Source of the DNA: Artemisia argyi
Lineage: Eukaryota; Streptophyta; Magnoliopsida; Asterales; Asteraceae
DNA length: 64,000 nucleotides
Assembly: GCA_030686995.1 (NCBI GenBank)
Contig: CM060708.1
Span: 262,134,544 to 262,198,543 of the forward strand
Reading direction: 5' to 3'
A model generated the notes under the pieces. That model saw nothing but the letters and a program-made list of their open reading frames with translations. It did not search any database and had not been told where the DNA came from. A program made the translations under genes and the position numbers. Below are positions 63,124 through 64,000 of the stretch, in pieces. How positions within the stretch are numbered: the first letter of the stretch is position 1; each line of letters starts with the position of its first letter.

Positions 63124-64000
63124 AAAGGCTTTAGCAGGAGTAGCTTGTCCAAGGTGAGCTTGAGGATGGAACTTCTGTATAAAATCCTTCAATTTTGGCT
63201 AACATCTCGTCAGCTTCTTCAAAATTCAACCGATTATAAAACTTGGTCTTCTCCACCTTGTTGCTTAACACAATAAGCCGGGATAGATTGTAACACTTCA
63301 TTAAATTCTTCTAAGGCCTGACTGAGATTCAAAAATCCAATCTCCTTCTCTACCAGCTGGCACTATCAAGTAGCAATCAATGATGGTATGCTTCCCACCA
63401 ATTGTATCATATCTTTGTCACTCTTAACAGCAGTTGCTACTTCTTACTTGGGAGATGAGGTGAATGCAAAATCAATTACATAAAACTTTGACGTATGGAG
63501 TGGTACCCACACATTTTTTGGGCAACCAATTTCTGAGTATGATTTTTTAGTAGTAACAAAAAGAGTAGGCTATGACACAAAAAAAATCATACTCAGAAAT
63601 TGGTTGCCCAAAAATGTGTGGGTACCACTCTATACTTCAGAGTTTATGTAATTGATTATGCATTCTCTGAAGTAAGAAGTAATAACTGCTACTAAGAGTG
63701 ACGGGGATATGATACAATCGGTAGGAAGCATACCATCGTTGATTGCTACTAGATTCATGCCGGCTAGCAGAGAAGGAGAGTGGATTTTTTGAATCTCGGT
63801 CGGGCATTAGAAGAATTTTAATGAAGTTTTACAATCTATCACGGCTTATTGTGTTAAGCAACATGGTGGAGAAGACCAAGTTTTATAATCGGCTTAATCT
63901 TGATGAAGCTGGCGAGATGTTAGCACAACAAAAATTGAAGGATTATATACAGAAGTTTCATCCTCAAGCTCATCCTGGACAAGCTACTCCTATAGCCTTT
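63124..64000. repeat. Long palindrome of a gene-like fragment
   Basis: The left arm 63124-63548 and right arm 63581-64000 (runs off the window) are inverted copies around a 32-bp spacer, roughly 85-90% identical by eye. On the minus strand the left arm gives coding-like stretches in shifting frames: KSDKDMIQLVGSIPSLIAT, LNLSQALEEFNEVLQSIPAY, FEEADEMLAKIEGFYTEV and LKDFIQKFHPQAHLGQATPA. The last of these leads to VKYNNGVISIVPMTGGGS and a stop. I do not recognise the protein. A transcript through both arms would fold into a long hairpin. Confidence 0.85.

Overview
The window is plant nuclear DNA: intron-rich genes with plastid or mitochondrial leaders and plant-specific families, set among degraded retrotransposons, MITEs and long A/T tracts. 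A Ty1/copia gag followed by a very long coiled-coil segment and a CxxC...C 'spacer' module resembles elements I associate with Asteraceae, so a composite (daisy family) is my best guess. That is inference from one element, not proof.

Layout. 1-10,758 is gene-dense: the 3' half of a mevalonate diphosphate decarboxylase gene (+), a complete 13-exon BASS4-type plastid transporter (-) and a complete 10-exon aspartyl aminopeptidase (+). The last two diverge from a shared ~765-bp promoter. A small LITTLE ZIPPER gene (-) lies at 10,953-11,186. A four-exon R3H-SUZ domain gene (-) spans 14,617-19,842, with a hAT MITE in its large first intron.

20,060-39,550 is a nested transposon block: a PIF/Harbinger tail; a copia gag with many point stops, split by a 4.2-kb solo LTR with a perfect 5-bp target duplication; two further LTR-like regions; a SIRE-like LTR with its polypurine tract; and an open chimeric reading frame that begins with a duplicate of the R3H gene's first exon. 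A 1-kb direct repeat and a Stowaway-like element carrying a nested hAT MITE follow.

39,671-42,520 is a complete NFU4/5-type mitochondrial iron-sulfur scaffold gene (+). A LINE remnant follows. Then come two arms of a large inverted duplication (44,109-46,168 and 56,652-61,153) carrying F-box pseudogenes. One arm starts in the 3' flank of an intact A20/AN1 stress-associated protein gene (56,088-56,564) and has since been invaded by a small, structurally complete LTR element (56,808-58,579). The 10 kb between the arms is mostly Helitron-like, MULE, hAT and SINE debris with no gene I can support. The last kilobase is one near-perfect long palindrome (arms of at least 420 bp, 32-bp spacer) built from a gene-like fragment.

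The host genes are functionally unrelated (isoprenoid synthesis, plastid transport, peptide turnover, HD-ZIP III control, RNA binding, Fe-S assembly, stress response). There is no operon or cluster logic. The most interesting material is in how the sequence has been rearranged: exon duplication into a new open reading frame, the large inverted duplication, the hairpin locus at the right edge, and several insertions datable from their target duplications.
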